Shown in pieces: positions 1 through 49,100 of a stretch of 64,000 nt of DNA. The notes beneath the pieces were generated by a model, which had not been told where the DNA came from, searched no databases, and saw only the letters and a program-made list of their open reading frames with translations. The DNA lies in assembly GCF_901709675.1 (NCBI RefSeq), contig NC_051101.1, positions 7,954,501 to 8,018,500 on the forward strand, given 5' to 3'. The number at the start of each line of letters is the position of its first letter. Position 1 is the first letter of the stretch. The stretch is from Syngnathus acus. Its lineage: Eukaryota > Chordata > Actinopteri > Syngnathiformes > Syngnathidae. The translations under genes were made by a program, and so were the position numbers.

Positions 1-12
1 TCTCTATTCTGA

Positions 13-35880
<35,868 letters not shown>

Positions 35881-35995
35881 CCACTGAGGAACGTGAACGC
35901 TTTAATATGCATCCGAATGGAGCACCTTAAACAGTCACCCTGAAATCCGTGGTATTGAATATACCATTATTAAACATCCTGGTTATTTTCGTTCA

Positions 35996-36001
35996 AATAA
36001 A
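35996..36001 (+). terminator. dnah8: Polyadenylation signal AATAAA for dnah8
   Basis: A perfect AATAAA lies 116 nt after the dnah8 stop codon, implying a 3' UTR of roughly 135-150 nt. A second AATAAA occurs near 36455 and could serve a longer form. Neither is tested by transcript data here. Confidence 0.65.
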
Positions 36002-36814
36002 GCACACCATGACTGAAATACATGGAAATTTAATGACATTTGTGTTTTGTTTAAAAAAAAATTACAATAGAATCATTAATACATCCAAATATTTTGGAGC
36101 AATATTTTCTTTTCTTACAAAACCACCGTACCACACCACTTATCTAAAGCTACCCTGTACACAGATACAAGCAGATACCTGTAGATTCCGTTTAAATTGA
36201 CTCTTGTAATTTTCTTTCAGAATGTGTGACTTTAACCTCCTTTAAAATTATGAGTGTTGTGCAAATAGCCAATTTTAATAAGTTGATGTGAAAACATGGC
36301 CCTACATGGATAATAGACCGAATTCATTCATTCATAGACATTCATTGTTCCATGCTTCAAAAAAGGTAGATGCAGTTATATTCATGTCACGTGTCTCTGT
36401 CTGAAAATGTAGTCATGCAGTCTTCCTCTGTAATGTTTTGCAGTCTTCATTTGAATAAAAGACAATTCAAGAACATCCTGGCCTGCATCGTTCAATTAAA
36501 ACTCGAGTCAATCATGCCATTGTCTTTGGTCACGCTGAGCTCAAATTATTTCCCATGCAGAACAAAAGTCTTTCTTCTTGTTCGCCTTATACTCCAGCAT
36601 TGCACATCAGCTATAATCCAACTTGTCATGTGCAAAGCGATTAGAATACAGAGTGATTTTTTTGACCGATAACCAGCAGTAATGGGCTCTCTGAAGCCTG
36701 CCAGAATTGAGTAAAAGTATACTTTTGGATTGTTTTTGGAGCTGGAATTGCTTGGCTGGCTTGATCCCTGCCACTTTACCTTGCTAATCCAACAATTAAA
36801 TGATTATTCATGGT

Positions 36815-36820
36815 TTTATT
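36815..36820 (-). terminator. adcy2: Candidate polyadenylation signal for adcy2
   Basis: TTTATT on the plus strand reads AATAAA on the minus strand, about 185 nt past the adcy2 stop codon. It is the closest canonical signal I found, but mammalian ADCY2 has a long 3' UTR, so a more distal site could be used and would run towards dnah8. Confidence 0.4.
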
Positions 36821-37002
36821 TCCTGTACATGCTACACTTACAAAAGGGACACATGTATACATACTACAGCTGCAGCAGGACAAAAAATGTTTTGGTCTTT
36901 TTTTCCCCAATACGTACAATTTTTTTTTCCACTGCTACTAAAAAAAAGTCTCCAATCTGATATCAGTGTTAGCTCTGAAGCCTAAATAATTCAACTCAAG
37001 TC

Positions 37003-37155
37003 TCATGGCATCATATTCCCTTGAGATATGGAGCGGGTCATTTCTGTGTGAACAAAGTAGGTTTTGAGCTCTCCTTTGCCCTTCACGTTAATGATGCCTC
37101 TACAGGAGCACATGTAGCCCAGAGTCAGAAGGATGCGGCTTGTCTCCTCTGTCAC
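37003..37155 (-). CDS. adcy2: adcy2 exon 25 (last) with stop
   Basis: Fifty codons plus stop, [20 protein letters not shown] to QGNMMP. Encodes the end of C2a; [18 protein letters not shown] is the conserved cyclase terminus. Confidence 0.96.
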   Translation of the reverse strand: MTEETSRILLTLGYMCSCRGIINVKGKGELKTYFVHTEMTRSISQGNMMP

Positions 37156-40100
37156 CTGCAGATGAGGGGGAAAAAAAATCCACTCAAAGTTTTTCCCTCT
37201 TCTTATCAGCGCAAACAAATGAGCCATGCTCTTTATCAACTTTACTCTATATACATGCACGCAAGCACGCACACACACACAGCATATAAACTATGACTCA
37301 ACCCTTCTTAATATTAATTGCAAATATATCGCAAATACTGTATGCACATTGGTACTGCAGTTCCACTGCGTAGGTGGAAAACAATTAGAATTTATCAGTG
37401 GTCAGGTAGGGAGCAAATAAAAAGAGTGGACAATGTCAAATGGGATGTGATGTTCTTGCTTGATGCATCTGTTCTGTCATTTAAAATGTCAATAGAGACA
37501 AATGAAATAGTGGTGCTTTAGAGGAAACAAAGAATTGAGCAAATACACTACCAGAGAAGCACTTCATCTGATGTGTCCTTGAGAGCAGCACGGATAGTTT
37601 TTTTCTCTTTTCAATCCATTTTATACAATTAGTCCCCCCACCACCACTTTCTTCCCCCCCGGAGTAGACTATTATTACTGCCCATATTCAGTTTGTCAAA
37701 ATGGCACAGTGATTATTGTTAAAATACTTTTGCCCAGAGCTTTGGCTTCTAAAAATATAACAGGCCAGTATTCAATAGCATCTGGGATTTCATTACTGCG
37801 TTTGGCATGGATTCTTCCCGTGCTCATGACTTGGATGAAGCCTCACCGTACCGCATACTTAAAGTAAACACGTAGTGAGGAGTATTCAAAGGGTAAAGAG
37901 ATGAGGGAGAGGACCTGCTCAGCAGTTTTGTTCACATTCTGAAGAACCATTAAGTTCAGAGCTGTAACTAACAAAGATTCAGAAGATTGGATTAGATCCA
38001 TTTTTTTCCAAATACTTGAACCTCTTTCTTGTGGAACACGATGTGGACCAGACTCTATCCCTCACAGCCCCCACATAAATTAAATTGATACCCTCTAAGC
38101 AATCATTGGGGCAGTCAACATGCAAATCAGTAAAACAGCAGTGATTGGTCATGATGCCAATGCCTGGGTGAACATGCTGCAGATGGATTAGACTCCAACA
38201 CACATTACTCACATGCCAGCACAAGACCGAACAGCTTGTTTTAATGGGCATACAATGATTAGTAAGAAAATTAAAAAGGTGTATGTTAGTGTTGGCTGAC
38301 TTAAAGTCAAATGAAATGTAAAAATTAAGACATTCAATGGAAAGCAAGTGTCCCATGTATTGTTTTTTGGTATCAAGGAAACTTGCTTACCTGTATTTTT
38401 CCCAGTATCCCCGTGCTGTCCATTCGACTGGCAACATTCACGGTGTTCCCCCAGATATCATACTGTGGTTTTTGGGCGCCAATGACTCCAGCAATTACTG
38501 GACCATGGTTGATACCTGCGGCAGAACACATAGTCATTATCACAGTCATGTTTCGGTCTGTTTTCAAAGCTGAAAGGACTTGAACAAGCATTATTTTAAA
38601 ACCAAAATGCTGACATTACCATGTTATATGTTATGGTGCTGCGGTTGTTTTATTACCCACTGCATATGTTAAATAAACCAAGCCCTGGCCACACAAAACT
38701 CAATTCGCATTTTTTTACTGCCTTTCTTGTTTTTGTTTGTCCTTGCAGTTTGCACACAGCACTTGGTTTCCATCTTCTTCTTCGTCTGCCTTTTCATCGT
38801 CCTTTTCTTTCTTTGACAGCATTTCAGTGCTATACACAGGCTTGGCATATAAACAACGTTTTGATTTGTTTTACGTGATTTCCTGTAGAGAGGCTTTTTG
38901 CCTTTGCACAGACAAGTTTTGGACAACTGAAAATAAAAATGAATTCCCGTTAGAGCAGAGCTTAAGTGGAGGTCAAATGGAGCCAGGTCCTTTATCCACA
39001 ACAATGAATAGGTCCGCCAAAGCATTTTGAACAGCACTGCACAGTGAGTGGACTTCACGGTCTGAGTTAATTTCTGGAGTGGAAGTTGATCACCGGCACA
39101 CGGTGGTATTCATTATCCTGTTAAAACCATAGGTGGGTATTTCCAGCACCCTCTCTGTAAGTCTGTCTGGAAACAGCAGGGATGTACTGTCACACACATG
39201 CACACTGCTGAGTTAATGGAGCATCACATGCTGAGCTCTTTGGACAGGTTGAAGGTATTGAACTCTTGCTCTGACCCCATGCAGCGAATTGGGACCTTCT
39301 TGCCTCCATTTCCTCTTCCTTTCCCCCAGTATACACACAGTAGCTAATAGCATGCAATATTTTTTTTTCTCTGGTTGTTCCAAGATGGTGAAAATTCAGC
39401 TCCTATATAACAAGCATGTGTTTCTAAACGGAAGCGTCATAGTTTAAGAATGCTTGCTCCATCTCTAAACATATGGTAAATCTAAAGTGCAGGGGAAAAA
39501 AACATTCCGTATAAAAATAAATGATTCACTTCATCGCTATGCGTATTTTCTAACGTACCAACTCTGAGTTTGAAGTCATTGAAAGAGTGTCTGTTGATAA
39601 CATCCAGCTTCCCCACTAAAGCAAATGCAAACTCCACCATGGTCCCAATGTGCATGTACTGTCTGTCATGTTCCTGTAAACAAAGAACACAACATACAAC
39701 ACTATTGTTTCTAAACAGAATATCAAAATAGATCAAGTTATAATTTTAAAGCATGTGTATTTATCTTAACCTGTGATGGGTACTCTGGTCCGGGTGAGGC
39801 ATTGAGACCTGTGGCAGCCATGTATGTGCTTCCAATAGTTTTAATCTTTTCCACACCACTGAATTTAGGCTTTGACAATAGCTGGATACAAAAATTCAGA
39901 GAACACAGAACATATTTAATATGGAAATATAAATCAAAAAATAACATTCATGTACATGTAATCCCTGTAATACTAGAGAATGTATCCAGTCTAGCATTTT
40001 GAAGATAAACACGTTTCTCGTCATACATTGATAGATGGAACTATTAAAAATACCGTTCACCCTCTATCAGATAAACCAGGCAAAAGTGAAAACAGCAATT

Positions 40101-43100
40101 ATTCATTTACCTCGTCAAAATCGGCAATGATCTCATTGAGAAGCCGGAGACACTCTAATCCTTCTTTGTTGACATCTGATTCCGTGTAAAACTCTTTAAA
40201 GTCTGGAATTGAGGCGAACATGACGCAAACCAGATCATATGACTGATGGTACAGATCCTGCCAGATAGAAAGCACAAGTTAAAACTGATATAGCCAAGAC
40301 TTCCAGTTTGAGTGAAGTACTGGACAGATTTTGACATCGCTTGAGACGCTTTTAGCCTTGGCATTCAATACTTCATAATAAGAGGAGAGGTGAAATTATG
40401 GAGACTATTCTGATTATTTACACCAGAATTGTCAATTTGGTAATTTTAGACTCCGTTTAAGACTGTTGTGATATTGTGAGTACTGTTGATTTTTAGTTTC
40501 ACTCATCTCTAGCACTTTGAGAACAACAGTTGTGCTTTATAAATAATTATTTCATGATGAACTGTGTCCAGAAGCAACATAAATAGAAAACAGAAGCTAG
40601 GCGAGCGATCTGGCATTTTTGATATGGTGGTGTTATATATGTTGATATTTAATTTTTAATATTTATTATTTAATATTCACTTTTTCAGTCTTGACAGTTT
40701 TTTTACGGGCAGATCTGGGAAAGTAAAGTCACTCTTAACACCCGTCACTCTAAAGGGATAATCTGTCAACCTAAAGTTTAACAGCTATCAAATATCTGGA
40801 CCTTTGCTTACTTTAGTTGTAAGTAAAATGTAAATGAACATTATTCAGCGAACCTCATTCTTCCAGTTTCTTGCCAGAAAGTGCTCAGCAACATGTGCAG
40901 GAAGAACGTTCTCCAGCAAGACACGGTTGAGGTTTTCCATCGTTTCAATCTCTTCACATTCCTTTTTGAACTTGTTCTTCCACAGAAAGTCTAACCTACA
41001 GTAATATTCATTCTGTTACAAGAGGACACAGAGGTGAAGAGACTGAAGGTACACTTATAAACATTGTTAGAAACAATGAAAAAGTTACAGAACTGAAAAA
41101 GCGCATCAATAAAATATTGCAGTCTCTAAAGTCAAACAATTCACATTTGAATAAAATTGGATTCCGCAAAAACATGAATCAACCACGCCATCATCTTTTT
41201 GAATGCTTATACCAGCAGCATTTGATGCACTTTGCCTCCTACCGTACAGAGATGATGACTCACCTGCCGAGCAAGCACAAGTAGAGTGATGAAAAAAATA
41301 AAGAGTGAGATAGAGCCCATAGTCTTCAGGTCTTTGAGGACTCCTGGTCTTGAAGCGCAGAGAAAAAGAAAAACACATGTTTAGAGAAAGCAAGATGGCA
41401 AGGGAGAAATTAAGATTGACAAATCGAAGTAAGCGTGGCAGGGGACTGAAGTTGGTGTCAATTAAATGACAGCAACAATATGCATTTTTTTATCTAAACT
41501 TGTCTGCTTCCCCAAGACAAATATCAACGAATACAGTATTCAGAGATGCAGGACTTGTAATTCATTGGAAGCTCTAATTACTGTCACATGGAAACCTGGT
41601 AGAGACAGACTTGGTTCATAAATCAAGACTGTTTGAATGGTAATTCAGTTGGAAGTATAATTATAGACATCTAAATTCTTCATTTGAAAAGACTATTTAA
41701 TGGAAGTTTCAAACGTGCATAAGAAATCAAGCAAGTGCAATCAATTTTGCAAGCATATTTTGCATATTAAAGAACTTTCAGCCTTAACAAGAGCTGAGTT
41801 CTGCAGACAACTGCCTAGTTCATTATCATATTAGTTTTTGGCACATAAACAGAGTGGATCGAGGGAGCTTTCGAAAAAAGACTGAAGAAGTTTGTGTCTG
41901 CGGTAGAGAGAACAAAAACACTTTGTCTCAACTTTGCCTGTTAAGTTGGACACATTGCTTGTTTATTCTCAGCTTTACTTGAATTTCATCTTAATTGGTT
42001 GATTTAGAGCACTGAACCCAATGACACCACCTTTTTTGGAATTAGGGTTTACCCCTTTGGATTTACAAATTGTATTTGAGTAACGCTACATATAGACATG
42101 CACATCTGACATTCCTTCATAAATTCTTTTTGGACACATTTCTAGCAGTTTCTTACAGATCTTGAATAAAAATGTTTTTGTCCTCACACACACATACCTG
42201 TCGAGGCTTTCAGATTTGTACAGGAATCTGCTGTATTCATCCAAAAGGGAAGCGTGTGTTTGGAGAATTATGACGTTGTAAACCACCACGGCTGTCAGCA
42301 TGGTTATCATTTTCAGCTCATAGTTTATCCTCAGGAACACAGAGCAAGAGATCAGGCCCAGAATGCAGCTGTAAATTAAATACTACACAGAAAGAAGGGA
42401 AGGGAATCATTTTAAGACATATTCAAAATAAATGTGGTATAAAACAATAAATATCTAATCTAACGTTTCTCTTACGGGAAGGTAGAAGTTGTTTTTGCCT
42501 GTAAAAGCAGCTGGTTGTCCTTCAGCGTAAACCTGTGTTTCATTGGACGAACTGTTGACAGCAACTGGAGGCAACACATTGTTTTCCAGAAAGAACTAGA
42601 AAAATAAGCAAACAAGGGACAACACCATCATTCGCTTGACAAGAACACTTTCTTTAAACTATTCTTACTTTTTCTGTTGCAACACTCCAGACCAGTCTTG
42701 GTCTTGAGACTCATTTTGAATGTTTTGAAAATCTTTCTGAAACGTTCTGGCCTTGTCTCAGTCTCTAACAAGCCGGACTTGAGATTTACCTTAGAGACCA
42801 GCCTGATCCTCTATTCTTCTCCATTCACGTGATAAGGAGAAGCCCTTGGTATGGCCACAAACACTTTTGATTCACATGTTACTAACCCCCGTCACCCTTG
42901 TAATGACAGCAACCTTTGCAATGTTGTGACTGAGGGACCCCATGGCACGCAAGCGAAAGCAAAAGGTCCGGGGTGCAAAACAGAGAGGCGAACTGCTGTT
43001 CATAGTCAACAAAAGTCTGCAAGTTTTCACAGTCGATTTGGATGAGATATGGGCTGGAACAACTAGCAAAAAACAAAACAAAATTGGCTGCACAAGCAAA

Positions 43101-46100
43101 CAAAGCCAAGTTAATTCGTTCAACTGCCCTGAGCGGCTGACCCATGACAGGCACAAAACAAGATTACAATCTTCCAGACACCATTTGTAGAAAGGTCTAA
43201 TTCTCTGTGCTAATAATCTGCTTTATCATGCTTTGGTTGCCTCAGGCTACTGTTGCAATTTTATCTACGACCATCCAAATTGCTCTATTTTTGATCTGAT
43301 AACAGAAAAAAAATTCTAAATAAATTGACAAGAAAATTACAACATAAAAGCATTACATATGAAAAGAGGATTAACAGCCTTTAAAAAAGAATGATTGCAG
43401 AGATAGACATACCAATCGAGACATCAATATTTCTGCAGTAAACAAAAGCGTTTCAGATTTATCAGTGAATTCTAATATGCACAGTTTGCTTCTTTAAGTT
43501 ATTCACTGTACTCCATCATAATGTATCAACAGTAAAGTTTTAAAACACAGGCTTGCCTCACATGTAAGAAATTAATTTGAATGATGCCCGATTTGCATAC
43601 TTGATCCAATGTACGTAAGTATGTATGTATGTACGTCAGAGTAAGACAGAGTTCGGGGCCAAGCATACCATGCCATGATTTTCCCAATGTTTAATAAGAA
43701 GGAAGTCCAACTCATTGGTTCCAGGTCTGCGACAAAAGCATTGGTGTGATCAGACCATTTCTCAATTTCTTTTAGAGCTCTTTTTTTTTTTTGCAATGTG
43801 CCGTCTGTCACAATTCTTCAAGTTCATGGTCTTATTTTTGTGTGCGTGCCTACAGGTTGACCCCAAACTCTAACCCTCACTAAAAGAGCAAGTTATCAAT
43901 TTATTGTTATGGGGATATTCTGAATATAGCCAGTTTAGTTGCATTTGGCCTCACCAAAAGGTCCTTGTCACAAGTCACATTACACCATGTAATGAATTGT
44001 GCTGTGCGTGACCTATGAACATTACAGCTACTTTGGGTTGTGTGAGCTGCAAGCTTGTCATACCGTACATCATTTTCAAACCTAATTATTTCCCATTCCA
44101 TCACAACAGCATATCTCCACACGAGAGCTTACCATGTTGAATACTGCCATAGTGAGTATGAGAGCTGTCGTTGTCAAGGTGAGTGTGATTCGGGGCCATG
44201 GCTTGTTAGCAATAATGACGGAGGACCTTAGCAGCCACATCAATGAAGTGGGAGTGCTTTTGTTGCAGTGCTGCAGGAATACATATGGAAATGTGCATAT
44301 AACACAAGAGAAAATATAAAGATACACATCATTCACATAAGTCTGAGTGAACAACCTAGTAAAACAACAAGCATATTTAAACATAGATCATATATGATGT
44401 ATTGATCTTGGATGCTTATTAATCGAAATAATTAATTCAGTCATGCAGTTCAGTTTAAAATTCATCTTGAAACTCTTTGAGGTTACAAACAGTCCAGATC
44501 AACTTGTTCAATATTCATGCTCTCAGTGTAATCAAATTGAGATTATTTAATTTGTTTACTTTAAATGATTTATTTTTTAATTCTTGTGATACTATGAAAT
44601 AGGAAAGCAGTATTCATGATAGGAAAGCAGCATTCATTGTCTCTATTTTTAGAACTGCTTCAAGGGTTTCAGGGTAACACAATGTCACTTACTGCCCAAT
44701 TCACTCACATGATCACCTCACAGCAACATCTGAGCGCTACTTTAACTGAGTAGACGTTTCAAAAGCTGACAGTTCTACAGTTTATGTGAATAAATTTTTC
44801 TAAGCATTGTTATCAAACTACACAACCTACAAATTGCCTCAACGGGGATCACATTGTACAAAAAATAAAATCAAAACCACTATTGTGTTCTTCAAGGCTG
44901 AACATGAAATTCACTGGTACTGCATTTAAATTGTTGTTTTTTTTTATTTCAAAATGTACTTTTGATATCACACACAAAATAAACAAGATCCGCAAGGTAT
45001 TTGTCCTCATAAGACACAGAGTGGTCAAGCAGACAATTAAGTCTAAATGACTCCAATTATAGAATAAACAAGGAAAAGACTGATATTGGCCCTGTTCAAA
45101 GATTCGATTTACATAGAATGACGCGTCACTCACCACAAAGTGTCCAATGAAACATATGAAGACAACCAAGGAAAGGAAAAAGAATGCCATCCCAAAAGAG
45201 ATCCCTAAGACTGCTGTCCTGAGAAGATAAGATAAGATAGGATCATTTCTCACCAAAAGCTATTTTCATGCTTACTATCACAAAATACACGTACTTTGGT
45301 AAGACGAGTATCTGTACAATGAAAATGCAGGAAAAGATAAGACAGGCGCAGGTGACGTAGTATTTGAAGGCTGGCAGGATTGTTGTTCTGTACTGAAAGA
45401 AGAAAAAGGAAGCATTTTGATACAAGAACCATGAAAACTCATGCATACGTTTCCCACCCAAAAGGACGATTAGAAAAACATTCTGTCAGTGGAAGATATG
45501 TACTACTTCTTACCTCCTTTTCCAGGGATTTATTGTGAAAGAACAATGATATTCTTTGAATGTCCTCAGATTTGAGCCACTGCCTAGAAGCACACAGGCC
45601 GGTCAATTGGGACATAAAACAAAAATCAGGAATATTAAAATAAATTATGTATTTATACAATCAGCCTTACTTTTGTGAATTTATCCCATCAAAGGTCCTG
45701 ATCATCCTCTCATTAAGTTCCTCCTCAAATCGCTTCTTCTGAGACTTTGTCCTTTTAACAAGTGCGAAAAGAGAGCCAACATTTTAATTTGAAGCAAGAT
45801 TAGTCATGTGTGTCAAAGCCTTCAGCAGAAGTCAAGAGTTATTAAAAATTCTTGTCCTCTGTCACTGTACTGTCAAGGGACGAAGATAATCCAGTGAAAC
45901 AAGAACGCAGCTTGCCTTTCTGATCTCCTCTGGAAATGATACTGTCCCATTGGCACGTCCTAGATGGAAAATGGAATTGAAGTGTCGACGAGATGTACAC
46001 ACGACTTCAAATGGCAACAAATGAATAGTAAACAGAGAAAGTTACTCACAGCTGTGTTGATCTTGCCGTTCTCGTTGGTCATGCTGTCTCTGTGGTGCAG

Positions 46101-49100
46101 ATTGGCAAAAGGCTTGGCTGCCCCCCAAGACTCCAGGTAGCGGGTCATCCTAACAGAGGCTCTCATCTTGGCTCCGTCCAGAGTGTGTCTGGGCCTGTAG
46201 TGATGTTGCGGGCTGCGACGCTCCACCTGAACAAAGACTGATGTCATGGAGCTTTTCTGCAGTGTATCAGATCTTTAAAAAATATCAAACATTTTTTCAA
46301 TACCTTTGGGTTAATAACCAAATATGTGACGACTCCATGCTCCTTGAGATAAGGGTCTCTCTCCTGCCCATCCCCATCTTCTACTTTATAGGATGAATTT
46401 AGGTGCTCTAGTGTCACTGATGTGATGTGGACTCGCCTGGAATTACCAAATGACCCAGTTATTTGGGAATGCTAATGAATTTTGTTATCCTTTCCTATGA
46501 ACACTGATGCAAATGATCAAGAATGAGTTAAGTGGAACATCAAAATCTGTATCTTCCGGCCGTCAAACAAATTGTTTTAACAAAGAATATGTGAGGAATG
46601 AGGCATTTAGACACAGAAAGTGTTTGAACAGCCGTCACTGAAGACATCATGTGAAACTTGAGCAAATGTAGATTATCATTTTTCTAAGGCTTTATTTTTA
46701 ATGATGTATACCAGTGATAGCACGGAGAAAACATTTAAAGGCCACCATGGACCGTGAAATGAAACTTGACATAGGAAAGTTGTACATTTGTTGGTATAAC
46801 GTACTGTTAGCATTTCCATTCTACAAAGGTACACCGAGAACCTTGTTTTTGTATAAAATGCAGTCTAACTGTGCGCATTGAGCATATCGGCATGCGCAAA
46901 GTACCTGTATAAGGAATAAGAATCTCCATTTGCCGATGATGGCCGTTGTGAAGCGGGCACTTAGAGACCTTCAACCCCAAATTGTGCATCTTGTGAGTGA
47001 CTCAAATACTCACCCTGGCACACCTCCTGCCTCCATGTGGTTGGCCAGCGTGACATCATGTGACCAGACATCATACTGCCATTTCTGAAGTCCGATGACC
47101 CCACACAGAACGTTCCCTGAATGCACGCCAACACGCATATTGATGTCAACCCCTGTGGCATCACGCACTTTCCTGTCATGCATCAAAACCACACTTATAA
47201 CTGTGGAGGAGGGAGCAAAATCAACATCCAACTGTCCATTGTGTTGAAATGTACAGAAAATAAGCAATGGAGAGGCAGTATAAGATTTAGTACACAACCT
47301 AGTTTTTGCACAGTATGTAAATATAATTATGACTGATTATCTCCGGATCGTGGAGGCTTTTCATTAAGAACATGACTTGTAATGAGGCAAGTGTTAAGCT
47401 GTTATCAATCATTAATGTTTGACAAAGCTACTGAATTAACTGCTCATGAATTATGGGAGTACTGAGCATTTTTGACTTCAAACCGATTCAGCATGACAAA
47501 TCTCTGCACCTTAAACTGTATTGATACTTGTTCAGATTTCTGAGCTCATGCATCGACAAGAGTAGAAGGATTAGATTGTTTTTGCACTTTTTCTAAATAC
47601 ATCCTTATAAAAATGTTTAATATTATTGTATGAGACTGTTTTTAGTCAAGTAATTGTTGAGATACAGTAAGAGTGTGGAGCTGTACAAAAGTCACAGTAG
47701 AGAGACCTTTGACTTACTTGATTGCCTCACACATGTCCAGACCCATTTTAACACAGTTCTTGGCGTGGTTTGGTAGAGACTCTGGTAGGCCAGATACACA
47801 ATAGTAACAGTCACCAAGGATTTTTATCCGCATACATTCATTTTCCTGTATACAAAAAATGAAACACAAAGTAAGAAAATCTCCATACTGAGCCTTGCGA
47901 ACTTATCTATAACTATGGCTGTATAATAATGGAGTATTACAGGGAGTAGAAGAATTTGCTATTTCTGCTGTTACTATAAACATCTCAATAAGAAGGCATT
48001 GCCCACTTTGCAAGCTTCCCCTTCATGCACAAAACTACATAGGAATTAGTATACTGTATATTGTATCATTTATTTACAGGTTTGGGGTGAATTTGTTAGG
48101 GTATGTTACTCAGTGATAGTGAGAGTAAAATTATGAATTATTTACCTTGGCAATTTGGTCAAATTTGCCAAACAATTCATTGAGCATGTGTACCAGCTCG
48201 CCGGGTGAGCAGTCACTGGCAAGGCGTGTGAATCCAACTATATCAGCATACAATATGCTACAAAAAAGAAACATATAATATAATATAATATAATATAATA
48301 TAATATAATATAATATGATATAATATAATATAATATAATATAATATAATATAATATAATAAATTATACATGCCTGACATTGGTGTGTCTCTGAACATATA
48401 GGTTGTGAAAATTGTTTGTGTTCTCTATCTGATCAAAATTTGGTCCTTTTAGTCTCTGGATGATCTCTGCTTTCATCACACGGGCAATATGTGCAGGTAG
48501 TAGCGACAACAGCAGACGCTCCTGATGATATGACAAAAAAAATATATGGTGAGTCAAACTCTGATAATCAGTAGATAAAATATCCTGATCAATACAATGC
48601 CACGTATAAAGATAGATTTAAATACAAATTTCATACATATTACCCTTAGCTTATCCACATTTAAATCAAACATTAATTTCATGCAATCACTTAATAAAAA
48701 CATCCTAAAAGTAAGATCAGAGTTTATTAATATAACAACTCATTCATGAAAGAAATGATGGAAATGGTCATCATTTTATTGCAAGCTGCAGTAAATGTGT
48801 AAGCCAAAGTCACACTCTCCATTATTGTTGTTACTAATTGCTACATGAAGAACAGCCCCATGGAGGCTTCTCAGAAAACATAATAATGAATTTATGATGA
48901 TTCACATCGGACTGCTAATTCCAAATTCCGAGCACCCTCACAATTTGATACTTTGAATGAAAGCGCGACACAAACAGCATCTATTATGTGTGCACTCAGC
49001 ACAAAAGAGAGTATGTGTGACTGCACCCATCATTGTGGCTAAACACTGGTTGCAGGCAGCCATAACCTCCCGAGGCCAAGTTGAAATGCCTCTTCGAGGG

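Larger units (their letters stand above)
35881..37002. other. Convergent intergenic spacer between dnah8 and adcy2
   Basis: About 1.1 kb separates the two stop codons. It must contain both 3' UTRs and both cleavage sites. It is AT-rich with several poly-T runs. Short open frames inside it have no recognisable domain and are not called genes. Confidence 0.85.

Noticed and set aside
36370-36672. Plus-strand 100-codon frame in the convergent spacer
   Set aside because: It lies past the dnah8 polyadenylation signal, lacks any domain and is AT-rich; treated as chance.
41106-41393. 95-codon minus-strand frame across adcy2 exon 19
   Set aside because: It is a different reading frame; the true frame uses the AAG acceptor at 41349-41350 and gives the conserved membrane helix.
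48131-48397. Minus-strand frame with Tyr-Ile repeats joined to cyclase sequence
   Set aside because: It reads through the TAATA repeat of intron 5 into exon 6; the repeat part is intronic.
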